NCBI RefSeq assembly: GCF_019266065.1
Contig: NZ_LPNR01000106.1
Coordinates: forward strand, 1 to 64,000
Direction: 5' to 3'
Length of the DNA: 64,000 nucleotides
From: Nocardia sp. MH4
Lineage (GTDB): Bacteria; Actinomycetota; Actinomycetes; Mycobacteriales; Mycobacteriaceae
The translations under genes were made by a program, and so were the position numbers. Each line of letters opens with the position of its first letter. Position 1 is the stretch's first letter. This document shows positions 21,690 to 30,211 of the stretch, piece after piece. The notes below the pieces were generated by a model that saw only the letters and a list, made by a program, of their open reading frames with translations, was not told the origin of the DNA and did no database searches.

Positions 21690-22439
21690 TCAGGCCTGCG
21701 CGGCGGCGGCGTTCTTCTTGCGCTCGATATCGGCCAGCGCGGCCAGGTAGGCCTCGCGCTCCTCGGCGCTCGCGTCCCAGGCGACCTTGCGGTTCTTGAC
21801 GACCTTGGCCGGGGCGCCGACGGCGATGCTGTAGTCCGGGACGTCACCGCGGACCACGGCGTGCGCGCCGAGCACGCAGCCACGGCCGACACGGGTGTCG
21901 CGCAGCACGGTCACCTTGGCCGCGATCCAGGTGTCGGGGCCGATCCGGACCGGGCTCTTGACGATGCCCTGGTCCTTGATGGGCAGGGTGATGTCGTCCA
22001 TCTTGTGGTCGAAGTCGCAGATGTAGCACCAGTCGGCGACCAGCGTGGACTCGCCGATCTCGATGTCGAGGTAGGTGTTGACGACGTTGTCCTTGCCGAA
22101 GACCACCTTGTCGCCGATGCGCAGGGAACCCTCGTGGCAGCGGATGGCGTTGCCGTCCCCGATGTGCACCCAGCGGCCGATCTCCATGCGGGCGAATTCC
22201 GGCGTCGCGTGGATCTCCACATTGCGGCCGAGGAACACCATCCCGCGCAGCACGATGTGCGGGTTGGCCAGGCGGAACTTGGCCAGCCGGTAGTACCGCA
22301 CCAGGTACCAGGGGGTGTACGCGCGGTTGGCGAGTACCCAGCGCAGTGAGTCCTTGGTCAGGAACCGCGCCTGCTGCGGATCGCGGCGGCGGGAACCACG
22401 CCAGCGCGCGCTCAGCGGCGCGCCCCACATGCTCGTCAC
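21690..22439 (-). CDS. Hexapeptide-repeat acyltransferase (Rv3034c-like)
   Basis: A 249-residue left-handed beta-helix acyltransferase with many hexapeptide turns: VHIGDGNAIRCHEGSLRIGD, VRIGPDTWIAAKVTVLRDTR, GRGCVLGAHAVVRGDVPDYS, then the closing GAPAKVVKNRKV. Members use acetyl- or acyl-CoA to O-acylate sugars. Its M. tuberculosis counterpart lies in the methylglucose lipopolysaccharide locus, where esters with small acids decorate the polymer, so acylation of that glucan is a reasonable inference. GTG at 22439 is preferred because GGGAGAG lies six bases upstream; an ATG three codons in is the alternative. Divergent from the Rv3035-like lipoprotein gene. Confidence 0.85.
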   Translation of the reverse strand: MTSMWGAPLSARWRGSRRRDPQQARFLTKDSLRWVLANRAYTPWYLVRYYRLAKFRLANPHIVLRGMVFLGRNVEIHATPEFARMEIGRWVHIGDGNAIRCHEGSLRIGDKVVFGKDNVVNTYLDIEIGESTLVADWCYICDFDHKMDDITLPIKDQGIVKSPVRIGPDTWIAAKVTVLRDTRVGRGCVLGAHAVVRGDVPDYSIAVGAPAKVVKNRKVAWDASAEEREAYLAALADIERKKNAAAAQA

Positions 22440-22573
22440 GAAGTACTCTCCCGTCGTGATCGCACCGGGCCAGCCCCGGGGATTCGGTCGTCGGTTACAC
22501 AGAGTACTTTCGGAGCGCACGCCTACCGTGCGATACCCCGATCATCGGCTCGATTACCCAGGGAGATCAGCAG
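22440..22573. promoter_or_regulatory. Divergent promoter region with paired AGTACT elements
   Basis: 134 bp between two divergent genes. AAGTACTCT at 22441-22449 and AGAGTACTT at 22501-22509 are perfect inverted copies, exactly 60 bp apart, each containing the palindrome AGTACT. The first overlaps the ribosome site of the acyltransferase gene. Confidence 0.4.
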
Positions 22574-23866
22574 GTGCGAACTCGGACTCGCGTCGTGGCC
22601 TCGCTCGCTGCCGCCGGTGTGGTGGCGTTGGCAGGATGCGGCACCGATGTGGACGACATCACCGTCGGCGGCGGAAAAGGCTGGCCCGCAGCCCATCACG
22701 ACGGCCGCAACGGCGGGGCGAGCCCGGTGGCCGGCGCGGACGCGATGACGCTGAGCTGGTCACGCCCGGTGGGCGGCCCGATCGCCCAGCCGCTGACGAT
22801 CGGCTCCGAGGGGCAGATGTTCGTCACCTCGAGCACCGGCAACTGCGCGATCTTCTCCTTCCAGATGCGCACCGGCCGCAAGCGCTTCTGCAACCCGCTC
22901 GGCCCGTCGACGATCGAGGCGCCGACCGTGGTCGACGGCGTCAGCAACGTCTATGTCGGCGACGACGGCGCGGTGAACTCCTTCAACTATCTCGGCCAGC
23001 CCCGCTGGCGCACGCCGGTGGCCGGTGTCCCGGTGGCGATCCAGTTCACCGGTGACGGCCGCGTGCTGACGGTGACCCAGTCCGGTCAGGTCGACATCCT
23101 GAGCCGCCAGACCGGCGGCCGCGAGGTACCGACCCTGCAACTGCTCGGCGAGCCCGACTTCCTGCAGCTGCCGGGCCTGACCCGCCCGGCCTCCGGCGAC
23201 GGCCTGGGCGACTGCCGGACCGGCGGCCCGCGCTGCGCGGTCGCCAACACCACCGCCGTCGACGCCGAGTCGGGTCGGTTCTTCGTCACCGTGTGGGAGC
23301 CGGGCAAGGCGGCCGCCTCGCTGCGGTCGATGCGCTACGCCGACGGCAAGGTCGTCCAGGAGTGGAGCGCCGACATGCTCACCGGTGGCAGCGCCACCAG
23401 TCCCACCCTTTCCGGTGACGGCGACACCGTCTACATCGGCGACAACAGCGGCCGCCTGATCGCGGTGAACGCCGAGGACGGCAGCACCCGCTGGACCCAC
23501 GCGCTCGGCTGGACGCCCAGCGGCGGCATCTCCGTGGTCGACGACCTGATCATTCCCGCCGGCGACGACGGTTACCTGATGGCCGTGCAGGACCGTGGTG
23601 ACCGCGCCGAGCCCGCCTGGGAGCGCAAGGACCTGACCCTGCGCGGCACCCCCGCCCAGACCGCGGGCGGTATCGGCTACACCGTCGCCGCCATCGGCGC
23701 GGGCCTGAGCCTGATCACCTTCGACACCGCCACCGGCAACACCGTCGACTCCGATGTGCTGCCGGGCGCCACCGGCACCACCACCGGCACCTCCGTCGGG
23801 CCGAAGGGTGAGGTCGTCGTCGCCACCCGCGTCGGCGAGATCTTCACCTTCACCCCCGACGCCTGA
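22574..23866 (+). CDS. Lipoprotein with PQQ-like beta-propeller (Rv3035-like)
   Basis: A 430-residue exported lipoprotein. The signal peptide ends in lipobox LAGC (Cys near 22). The mature part consists of propeller blades with recurring units such as YVGDDGAVNSFNYLGQPRWR and IYIGDNSGRLIAVNAEDGST. The fold is that of BamB/PQQ-type propellers, usually protein-protein scaffolds at the outside of the membrane. It corresponds to Rv3035, next to the methylglucose lipopolysaccharide genes, so a role in export or assembly of that or another envelope polymer is possible but unproven. The GTG start has AGGGAGA eight bases upstream. Confidence 0.87.
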   Translation: MRTRTRVVASLAAAGVVALAGCGTDVDDITVGGGKGWPAAHHDGRNGGASPVAGADAMTLSWSRPVGGPIAQPLTIGSEGQMFVTSSTGNCAIFSFQMRTGRKRFCNPLGPSTIEAPTVVDGVSNVYVGDDGAVNSFNYLGQPRWRTPVAGVPVAIQFTGDGRVLTVTQSGQVDILSRQTGGREVPTLQLLGEPDFLQLPGLTRPASGDGLGDCRTGGPRCAVANTTAVDAESGRFFVTVWEPGKAAASLRSMRYADGKVVQEWSADMLTGGSATSPTLSGDGDTVYIGDNSGRLIAVNAEDGSTRWTHALGWTPSGGISVVDDLIIPAGDDGYLMAVQDRGDRAEPAWERKDLTLRGTPAQTAGGIGYTVAAIGAGLSLITFDTATGNTVDSDVLPGATGTTTGTSVGPKGEVVVATRVGEIFTFTPDA

Positions 23867-23873
23867 TCGACCG

Positions 23874-24875
23874 TCAGTACGGGTTGCTCCGGTCCGCCCA
23901 GCGCGCGCCGATCTCCGCCGTGAGGTGGCGGGGGAACGAGACGCGGGCCGGGTCGCCGTCGGCGGTGTAGCGCTGCTCCGGGTGCGCGGCCAGCCGGTCC
24001 AGCCAGTAGCCCGAGTCGAACGGGACCGCGCCCCGGCCGGATCGGATGCGCGGCACGGCGAGCGGGTCGATCGCGCCGTACGGTGCCGGGGCCGGGCCGG
24101 CGCCGACCAGCATGACGGCCTCGAAGCGGTAGCCGGTCCCGTCCCAGCTGCCCTCTGCGGCCAGCGCGCGCTCGCGCGGGTAGACGCCCAGCGGTAAGGC
24201 CATGGTGCGCACGGTGACTCCCGGCGCGGCCGTGGTGATCGCGCGGACGTTGTGCGCCAGTTCGCGTTGCACACCGTCGGCGTCCAGGGTCGCGAGATTC
24301 GCGTGATCGGCGGTGTGCGCGCCGATCTCGTGGCCGTGGGCCGCCAGCCAGGGCAGCGCTCGCGGGTCGCCGCCGAACGGGTCGTTGTTGACGTAGAAGG
24401 TGGCGACCGGTCGGAAATCCGGGTAGCGGGCGCCGAATTCGGCCAGGATCCCCGCGGCGCTGTCGGGGGACACGGCACCGCTGTCGGTGAACGAGAGCTG
24501 GCTGCCGGTGGAATCGTCGAAGGTGAGCACGACCGGGTGCGTGCCCGCGGGCAGATCGAGATCGCCGGCGAGGTAGCTCGCGGCGGTCACCGGACGGTAG
24601 CCCTCGCGATAGAGCCGTTCCAGCTCGTCCCGGAACTCGGCCGGGGTCTGGTCGTATTCACCGGCCGGGTGCGGGGTGATCTGGTGATACATCAGCACCG
24701 GGACGAATCCCAGTTCGTTGGCGGCGATCTCGGCCGGATCCGGCGGTACGGGTTTCGCCGTCGTCGCCGGTGGTGGTGCCGGGGCCGCTGCCTGCGGTGT
24801 CGCGCAGGCGGTGAGCGCGGTGATCAGCACCAGCGCGGGCGCGAGTCGCAGGGCAACGTTCGAACCGCCGGTCAT
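23874..24875 (-). CDS. Polysaccharide deacetylase lipoprotein (NodB homology)
   Basis: A 333-residue exported lipoprotein. The signal peptide ends LTACAT; a Pro/Ala linker follows. The NodB domain starts at VLMYHQITPH and has the metal-site Asp pair in VLTFDDST and the HxxxH zinc ligands in GAHTADH, with the later PLGVYP strand. It should remove acetyl groups from a cell-surface glycan. The ATG at 24875 is used; the sequence GTAATATCGCCGCG just before it contains a -10-like TAATAT, so the message may be leaderless, and no Shine-Dalgarno sequence is seen. It is convergent with the Rv3035-like gene (7 bp) and divergent from the DUF4015 gene. Confidence 0.87.
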   Translation of the reverse strand: MTGGSNVALRLAPALVLITALTACATPQAAAPAPPPATTAKPVPPDPAEIAANELGFVPVLMYHQITPHPAGEYDQTPAEFRDELERLYREGYRPVTAASYLAGDLDLPAGTHPVVLTFDDSTGSQLSFTDSGAVSPDSAAGILAEFGARYPDFRPVATFYVNNDPFGGDPRALPWLAAHGHEIGAHTADHANLATLDADGVQRELAHNVRAITTAAPGVTVRTMALPLGVYPRERALAAEGSWDGTGYRFEAVMLVGAGPAPAPYGAIDPLAVPRIRSGRGAVPFDSGYWLDRLAAHPEQRYTADGDPARVSFPRHLTAEIGARWADRSNPY

Positions 24876-24979
24876 CGCGGCGATATTACGCGGCGGCGCA
24901 GGTTTTCCCCCGATCTTGCGATAACCCGCGGACAGTCCGCGCGACTGCGCCATAGTGGCCTGGCGAACGGTAGTGGAAG

Positions 24980-26329
24980 TTGGTGCGGGCGTTGGGATTG
25001 CGGATCCGGTCGGGCGAGCGGCGGCGGTGGGCGACGATCGCCTCGGGTGCTGTCCTCGCGATGGTCATCGTGGCGATGGTGGCGGGATTCGCGCTGAGCA
25101 GAACGGCTTCCGAGCCGTCGGCCGATACCGTGCCGCCGGTGCTCGAGGTCGCACCAGCGGAGCTCGCGCGGTCCTATCGCGCACCGATCGTGGTGCGCGG
25201 CAAGGCCGTCGACGCGGTCCGCGTGTCGATCGGCACCGATGCGGTGACACCCGCCGCGGACGGCACCTTCGAGATCTCGGTGCCGTGGGCGCCCGCCGTC
25301 GAGGTCGTCGCGGTGGACGCGGCCGGTAACCGGAGCAGCGCGATCGCGGTCTCGGCGGTCGCGCTGCCGCGGATGCGGGCGGTGCACGTCACCGCGCACG
25401 CCTGGTCGCACGAGGGGCTGCGCGAGGCCGTGCTCGATCTCGCGCGCGAGGGCCGCATCGACACCGTGCAGCTCGATATCAAGGACGAGGACGGCGTCGT
25501 CGGTTACGACTCCCAGGTCCCGCTGGCCCGCGAGTCCGGTGCCGTCGCCGATATCTACGACGCGCCGTCGGCCCTGCGGCAGCTACACGAGCTGGGCCTG
25601 CAGGTGGTCGGGCGCATCGTCGCCTTCCGCGATCCGACCGTCGCCGCGTGGGCCTGGCACAACGGCCGGCCCGACTGGGTGGTCCAGAACCCGTCCGGAC
25701 AGCCCTATTCCAGCCATTACGGCCCGATCGCCTTCACCAATGTCGCGCATCCCGACATCCGTCGCTACACCATCGATCTGGCGGTCGAAGCCGCCCGGCT
25801 CGGCTTCGACGGCGTCATGTACGACTATGTCCGCCGCCCCGACGGCAGCCTGACCAGCATGCATTTCCCCGGCCTCGCCGGCACCCCCACCGACGCGGTC
25901 GCCGGCTTCCTCGCCGAGAGCCGCTACCCCGTCCACCTCGCCGGTGCGCACCTGAGCGCCGCGGTCTACGGCATCGCCGCCACCCGCCCCGAGCAGATCG
26001 CCCAGGACATCCCCCGGATGGCCCGCAACGTCGACTTCGTCGCCCCTATGCTCTACCCCTCCCACTGGAACTCCGGCGAATACGGCGTCCCCGACCCCAA
26101 CGCCCAGCCCTACGACATCATCGCCCGCTCCCTGCACGACTTCCGGACCAGCACCGCGGGCACCGGCGCGAAGGTCATCCCCTGGCTCCAGGACTTCAGC
26201 CTCGGCGTCCCCTACGGCGACGCCGAACTCCGCGCCCAGATCGACGCCACCCGAGACACCGGCATCGACAGCTTCTTCCTCTGGAACGCCGCCACCCGCT
26301 ACCACAGTGGCGGCATTCCCCCAGCCTGA
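24980..26329 (+). CDS. DUF4015 putative glycoside hydrolase, membrane-anchored
   Basis: A 449-residue protein with an N-terminal signal anchor (TIASGAVLAMVIVAMVAGFA, near 19-38), an Ig-like beta region (about 45-130) and a TIM-barrel domain of the DUF4015 glycosidase-like family (about 135-445). Family marks are RIDTVQLDIKDEDGVVGY, QVVGRIVAFRDP, GFDGVMYDYVRRPDG and VDFVAPMLYPSHW. It probably acts outside the membrane on an alpha-glucan or similar polymer. It sits between a glycan deacetylase and the methylglucose-polymer operon, and together they look like envelope-carbohydrate genes. The start may be TTG 24980 or GTG 24983; GTGGAAG directly precedes both. Confidence 0.82.
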   Translation: MVRALGLRIRSGERRRWATIASGAVLAMVIVAMVAGFALSRTASEPSADTVPPVLEVAPAELARSYRAPIVVRGKAVDAVRVSIGTDAVTPAADGTFEISVPWAPAVEVVAVDAAGNRSSAIAVSAVALPRMRAVHVTAHAWSHEGLREAVLDLAREGRIDTVQLDIKDEDGVVGYDSQVPLARESGAVADIYDAPSALRQLHELGLQVVGRIVAFRDPTVAAWAWHNGRPDWVVQNPSGQPYSSHYGPIAFTNVAHPDIRRYTIDLAVEAARLGFDGVMYDYVRRPDGSLTSMHFPGLAGTPTDAVAGFLAESRYPVHLAGAHLSAAVYGIAATRPEQIAQDIPRMARNVDFVAPMLYPSHWNSGEYGVPDPNAQPYDIIARSLHDFRTSTAGTGAKVIPWLQDFSLGVPYGDAELRAQIDATRDTGIDSFFLWNAATRYHSGGIPPA

Positions 26330-26369
26330 GTTCGTCGCCGACTCGGGCTGGGGCGGTCCCAGCGAATGC

Positions 26370-28316
26370 CTATTCGGCCGGTTCGGCAGCGGCGATGTCG
26401 GCCTGGATCGGGGCGGCAGGCACCCATTCGCGGAGCGGCTGCACCACCGTGCCGTAGAAGGCATCGGTGGCCGAGGTGACGCTGGTGATGAAGCTGGCGG
26501 CGGTGCCGGAGCGTTTGCTACCCATCGGGAAGGTGTGTTCGAGGGTGAACGAGACGATCGGGGCGGTGCGTCCTTCGGTGAGGGACCTCGGGTTCGCGCG
26601 GACCGTGTCGAGCAGTTCACAGGTCTCGTTGCCACGTTCGGCGAACACGGCTTCGATCTGGAGGCGGCCCGGGGCGTCGGTGAGTTGCTTGGTCAGCCAC
26701 GAGACCCGCCGGGCAGCCGTTCCTTCGTCCGGTGCGGCGATAGTGGTGCGGCAGCGCACCTTGTTGGTGCGGACATCGGCGACGATGGTCAGTTCGCCCG
26801 CGGTGTCGGGGATTCGCAGCACGGCCTCGAAGGAGCCGTCGGTGGCCAACCGTTCGGCGACAGCTGCCGCGCGAGCCGCGGGATCGGCCCGATACTTGCG
26901 GGCGAGCACGTGTTTGACCTCGACGCCGAGCTCCGCGGTGAGTCGCAGGGCCAGGTGCCTGCTCAGCGATACCCACGTATCGGCTACCGCCAGCGCTTTC
27001 TGATCACCTGCGCGCAAGGTGCCCGCGGTCACGGCATCGCGGACGGTCACCCAATGCCTGCCCATGTCGACGAATTCCGCAGCGCCCGACCGTGGATGGT
27101 CGAGGAAGCGCAGGAACTCGGCCAGTATCCAGGACTGCAGCGGGTCGTCGATATCACCGTGTGAGAGCAGCATCCTGGCCTCGTGGGCGATCTCGGCCCA
27201 GGACAGATGGCGCAGGGCGACTTTCGTCAGTTTGCGGCGGTCGACCTGCACCGGGAGCTCGCCCGGGCTGGCGGGAATGTCATTGGACAAACTCACGACG
27301 ACGTCGTACTTCTTCCGCCGTGCGATGTCGAGATAGCTCTCGAGCTGGTCCTTCCTGAGCTTGCCGCTGCCGGTTTTCACCTCGAGCAGCCCGGTCCACT
27401 GTCTGCTTCCCCGGCTCACTTTCAGCACGGCATCCGGGACGACCTTCGAGTCGCCCGCCTCGTACTGGACTTCGATGTAGCCCTCGAATGCGCCTGCGGG
27501 GGCGCCCATCCTGGCGCAGACGGCGCGGGCGAACGGTCGCACCGCCTGCATGGTCGCGATCAACGCCGAGGTGGTGCGCCGTTCCTGCTCTTCGCCCGCG
27601 CCGACGCCGATCACCGAGAACAGCCGCGCGGGTTGCCATCCCTCGGCCTCGGCCTGCCGGAATTCGATCGGCTTGACCTTGCGGACCGGACGCTTGGCGG
27701 TACGGACACCGCCGACCCGAGCGGGTTTCGGTGCAGGCGCGGGTTGTGCCGGTTCGACCGGCGCTTCGGCCGGTGACGGTTCGGCGTCATCGATCGACAC
27801 ACCGAAATCTGTTGCCAGCCCACTCAGTCCCGAATCCCAGCCCTGGCCGACCGCGCGGACCTTCCACCCGCCGTCCCTGCGGTAGACCTCCCCGAACACG
27901 AACGCCGATTCGGTGTCGGCGTCGGCGGTCAGATACTCGGCCAGCGATCCCCCGGCCGGATCGATGACATGGAGAGCGAGCTTGCCGAGATCACCGAATG
28001 TTCCCGCGCCGACACTGCCCGCCAGGGCGATGGTGTGCACCCGATCCGGAACGGTGGCGAGGTCGATCGAGACCCTGGCTTGCATACCCTCCTCGGTCAC
28101 GCTCGTCCCGAGAAATCGCACCGACCCGTCGGGGGATTCGGGCTGGTTGTAGAACACGAAGTCCGCGTCCGAGCCGACCCTGCGGTCGGTGCCGAGTAGC
28201 AGTGCCGAAGCGTCGACTTCGACCGCCGGCTCCGGCCAGCCGATCAGGATGTCGATACGGTCGACATCCTCCGGCAGTGCGATGTTCTGGCCCTTGGACA
28301 ACAGCGAAGACGACAC
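26370..28316 (-). CDS. TerD-family stress domain fused to a PD-(D/E)XK nuclease-like domain
   Basis: A 648-residue protein. Residues 1-175 are a TerD domain: LLSKGQNIAL, DFVFYNQPESPDGSVRFLG, GEVYRRDGGWKVRAVGQGW. A Pro/Ala-rich and basic linker (176-218) follows. Residues about 245-350 show a PD-(D/E)XK nuclease pattern: an acidic helix, then VVPDAVLKV (Pro294, Asp295), 16 residues, LLEVKTG (Glu312, Lys314), and QLESYLDIARRKKYDVVVSLSN with Gln324. The remaining 300 residues are not recognised. TerD proteins bind calcium and belong to tellurite/stress-response systems that have been proposed to respond to chemical or phage damage; a nuclease partner fits that idea. GTG start with AAGGGTGAGC upstream. 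No other ter gene is in the window. Nuclease activity is inferred from residue spacing alone. Confidence 0.8.
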   Translation of the reverse strand: MSSSLLSKGQNIALPEDVDRIDILIGWPEPAVEVDASALLLGTDRRVGSDADFVFYNQPESPDGSVRFLGTSVTEEGMQARVSIDLATVPDRVHTIALAGSVGAGTFGDLGKLALHVIDPAGGSLAEYLTADADTESAFVFGEVYRRDGGWKVRAVGQGWDSGLSGLATDFGVSIDDAEPSPAEAPVEPAQPAPAPKPARVGGVRTAKRPVRKVKPIEFRQAEAEGWQPARLFSVIGVGAGEEQERRTTSALIATMQAVRPFARAVCARMGAPAGAFEGYIEVQYEAGDSKVVPDAVLKVSRGSRQWTGLLEVKTGSGKLRKDQLESYLDIARRKKYDVVVSLSNDIPASPGELPVQVDRRKLTKVALRHLSWAEIAHEARMLLSHGDIDDPLQSWILAEFLRFLDHPRSGAAEFVDMGRHWVTVRDAVTAGTLRAGDQKALAVADTWVSLSRHLALRLTAELGVEVKHVLARKYRADPAARAAAVAERLATDGSFEAVLRIPDTAGELTIVADVRTNKVRCRTTIAAPDEGTAARRVSWLTKQLTDAPGRLQIEAVFAERGNETCELLDTVRANPRSLTEGRTAPIVSFTLEHTFPMGSKRSGTAASFITSVTSATDAFYGTVVQPLREWVPAAPIQADIAAAEPAE

Positions 28317-28503
28317 AGCAGCTCACCCTTCGAGGCTCGGCACGACACTCACCCGCAAGGCGATGCAGCCGACCCACCCGCTGACCCCCTTACCGCACAC
28401 CACGATTCAGCGGCGATGCCGAGGAATGTCGGTGCTGAGGCCGCAGGTGTTACACAACTCACGTTTAGATGGGCGGAACTATCGTGACCAGCGACGACGA
28501 TTG

Positions 28504-28866
28504 TCATCCCGCCCAGGCGATGGCGTCGGGTTCGGCGGTGACGGGGAAGACTCGGACTTCGGCGGGGATGAGGAAGCCGAAGAGGTGGACGGCTTCGCCG
28601 AGGGCCTTGTGGTCGGTGACCAGGGCGATGCGGCCCCAGGCGCTGCGGGGGACGCGGACGAGTTTCAGGTCCTGCCACATGGCGTCGAGGGAGTAGCGGT
28701 CGAAGTCGGGGCCGAGGACGTAGACGAGGTTGATCGGCTGTTCGTGCTGGAGGGCCGCGTCGATCGCCGGGTCGAGGACGGTGGTGTAGTCCTCGGCGGT
28801 GACGGTGCCGGTCGCGCGCAGGCCGATGGTGGCGGCGGGCAGGTGCGGAATCGGTTCCAGGGGCAT
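28504..28866 (-). CDS. SpoIIAA-like (STAS/SEC14-type) protein
   Basis: A 120-residue protein of the SpoIIAA-like family: [56 protein letters not shown] and a terminal IPAEVRVFPV..PDAIAWAG. These small cytoplasmic alpha/beta proteins have the fold of anti-sigma antagonists and lipid-binding SEC14 domains; their role in actinobacteria is unknown. The ATG at 28866 has AAGGAG six bases upstream, which decides against an ATG ten codons earlier. It lies between the TerD fusion and the GT4 operon with its own apparent promoter. Confidence 0.82.
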   Translation of the reverse strand: MPLEPIPHLPAATIGLRATGTVTAEDYTTVLDPAIDAALQHEQPINLVYVLGPDFDRYSLDAMWQDLKLVRVPRSAWGRIALVTDHKALGEAVHLFGFLIPAEVRVFPVTAEPDAIAWAG

Positions 28867-28909
28867 GATCGGCTCCTTCGTCGTGGTGGTCGGCACCAGC
28901 GACGGTAGA

Positions 28910-28928
28910 GCCGGGGGAGGACCCCGGC
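28910..28928 (-). terminator. Putative terminator of the methylglucose-polymer operon
   Basis: A 7-bp perfect stem GCCGGGG/CCCCGGC with a 5-base loop lies just after the stop of the GT4 gene on the minus strand. No T tract. Confidence 0.45.
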
Positions 28929-28957
28929 GTCATGCGTTGTGGGTGAACTCGAGCTGC

Positions 28958-30211
28958 CTACTTCGGGTCGCGCTCGGGCAGCGGACGTTCCACGATGTCG
29001 GGACGGCCCAGCGAGGTGCGCACCCGGCGTTTGGCGGCCGAGTAGACCTGCGCGGTCTCCGCGGCGACCACGTCCCAGGCGAAGTCGGCGGTGAGCCGTT
29101 CGCGGGCGTTGTACGCGCGGTCCTGAGCGGTCGCGGGGTCGTCGAGGACGGCACGGGTGGCGTCGACGATGCCGTCCACGTCGGCCGGTTCGAAGGAGGC
29201 GCCGGTGACCCCGTCGATGACGGCCTCACCGAGCCCGCCCGCGGTGGAGGCGATCAGCGGAACACCCGCCGCGGCCGCTTCCAGGGCGACGATGCCGAAC
29301 GGCTCGTACCTGCTCGGCAGTACGATGGCGTCCGCGCCGTGCAGCCAGCCCAGCAGCTCCGAGTGCCCGAGACTGCCGACGAACTGCACCGCCCTGGCCA
29401 CGCGATGTACCCGCGCCCGTTCCCGCAGCCAGTCGAACTGGGTGCCGACACCGGCCACGGTCAGGGTGGTCCCGGGGTGGGCGCGCCGGATGCGGGGCAG
29501 CGCCGCGATGGCGTCTTGCACGCCCTTCTCGTATTCGAGCCTGCCCACGTAGAGCAGCTTCGGCGGCCCGGAGCGCGGTGCGCGCGGCCGGAAAGTCCAC
29601 GCGCCCACGTCGATGCCGTTGCGGATCACCGTGATCGGCGCGAGCTCGGGCCCGTAGAGCCGTTCCACCTCGTCCTGCATCGAGCTCGAGCAGGTGATCA
29701 GCTGATCGGCCTCGTTGGTCAGCCACCACTCGACCGAGTGGACCTGCTTGTTGACCCGGCCGGACACCCAGCCGCTGTGGCGACCGGCTTCGGTGGCGTG
29801 GATGGTCGCCACCAGCGGCACGTCGTAGTACTCGGCCAGCGCGATGGCGGGGTGCGCGACGAGCCAGTCGTGCGCGTGCACCACATCGGGCGTCCAGCCC
29901 TCGCCGACGCCCGGCTTGCCCAGGGCGACACCGGCGCGGACCATCGCGTGCCCCATCGCCAGCGTCCAGGCGAGCATGTCCTCGCCGAAGTCGAAGCAGG
30001 GCGGGTCCTCGGCCACCGCGACGACGAGTACGCCGTCGGCGATGTAGGAGTGCGTGGGGTGGGTGATCGAGTCGGTGCCCGTGGGCCTGCGCGCCAGCAC
30101 CACGACCTCGTGACCGGCGGCGGCCAGCTCCACCGCCAGGTGATGGACATGTCGACCGAGCCCGCCGACCACGACCGGCGGGTACTCCCACGACACCATC
30201 AAAATCTTCAT
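28958..30211 (-). CDS. GT4 alpha-1,4-glucosyltransferase of methylglucose lipopolysaccharide/glucan synthesis (Rv3032-like)
   Basis: A 417-residue GT-B glycosyltransferase. The N-terminal domain begins KILMVSWEYPPVVVGGLGRHV, as in Rv3032 and glycogen synthases. The C-terminal donor domain has LLYVGRLEYEKGVQDAI and the EPFGIVALE motif (E-x7-E) of GT4 enzymes. Rv3032 elongates alpha-1,4-glucans used in methylglucose lipopolysaccharides, which bind fatty acyl chains in the cytosol, and contributes to glycogen-like glucan. This is the third gene of an operon with the methyltransferase and GH57 genes; its ATG overlaps the GH57 stop by four bases. Confidence 0.92.
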   Translation of the reverse strand: MKILMVSWEYPPVVVGGLGRHVHHLAVELAAAGHEVVVLARRPTGTDSITHPTHSYIADGVLVVAVAEDPPCFDFGEDMLAWTLAMGHAMVRAGVALGKPGVGEGWTPDVVHAHDWLVAHPAIALAEYYDVPLVATIHATEAGRHSGWVSGRVNKQVHSVEWWLTNEADQLITCSSSMQDEVERLYGPELAPITVIRNGIDVGAWTFRPRAPRSGPPKLLYVGRLEYEKGVQDAIAALPRIRRAHPGTTLTVAGVGTQFDWLRERARVHRVARAVQFVGSLGHSELLGWLHGADAIVLPSRYEPFGIVALEAAAAGVPLIASTAGGLGEAVIDGVTGASFEPADVDGIVDATRAVLDDPATAQDRAYNARERLTADFAWDVVAAETAQVYSAAKRRVRTSLGRPDIVERPLPERDPK

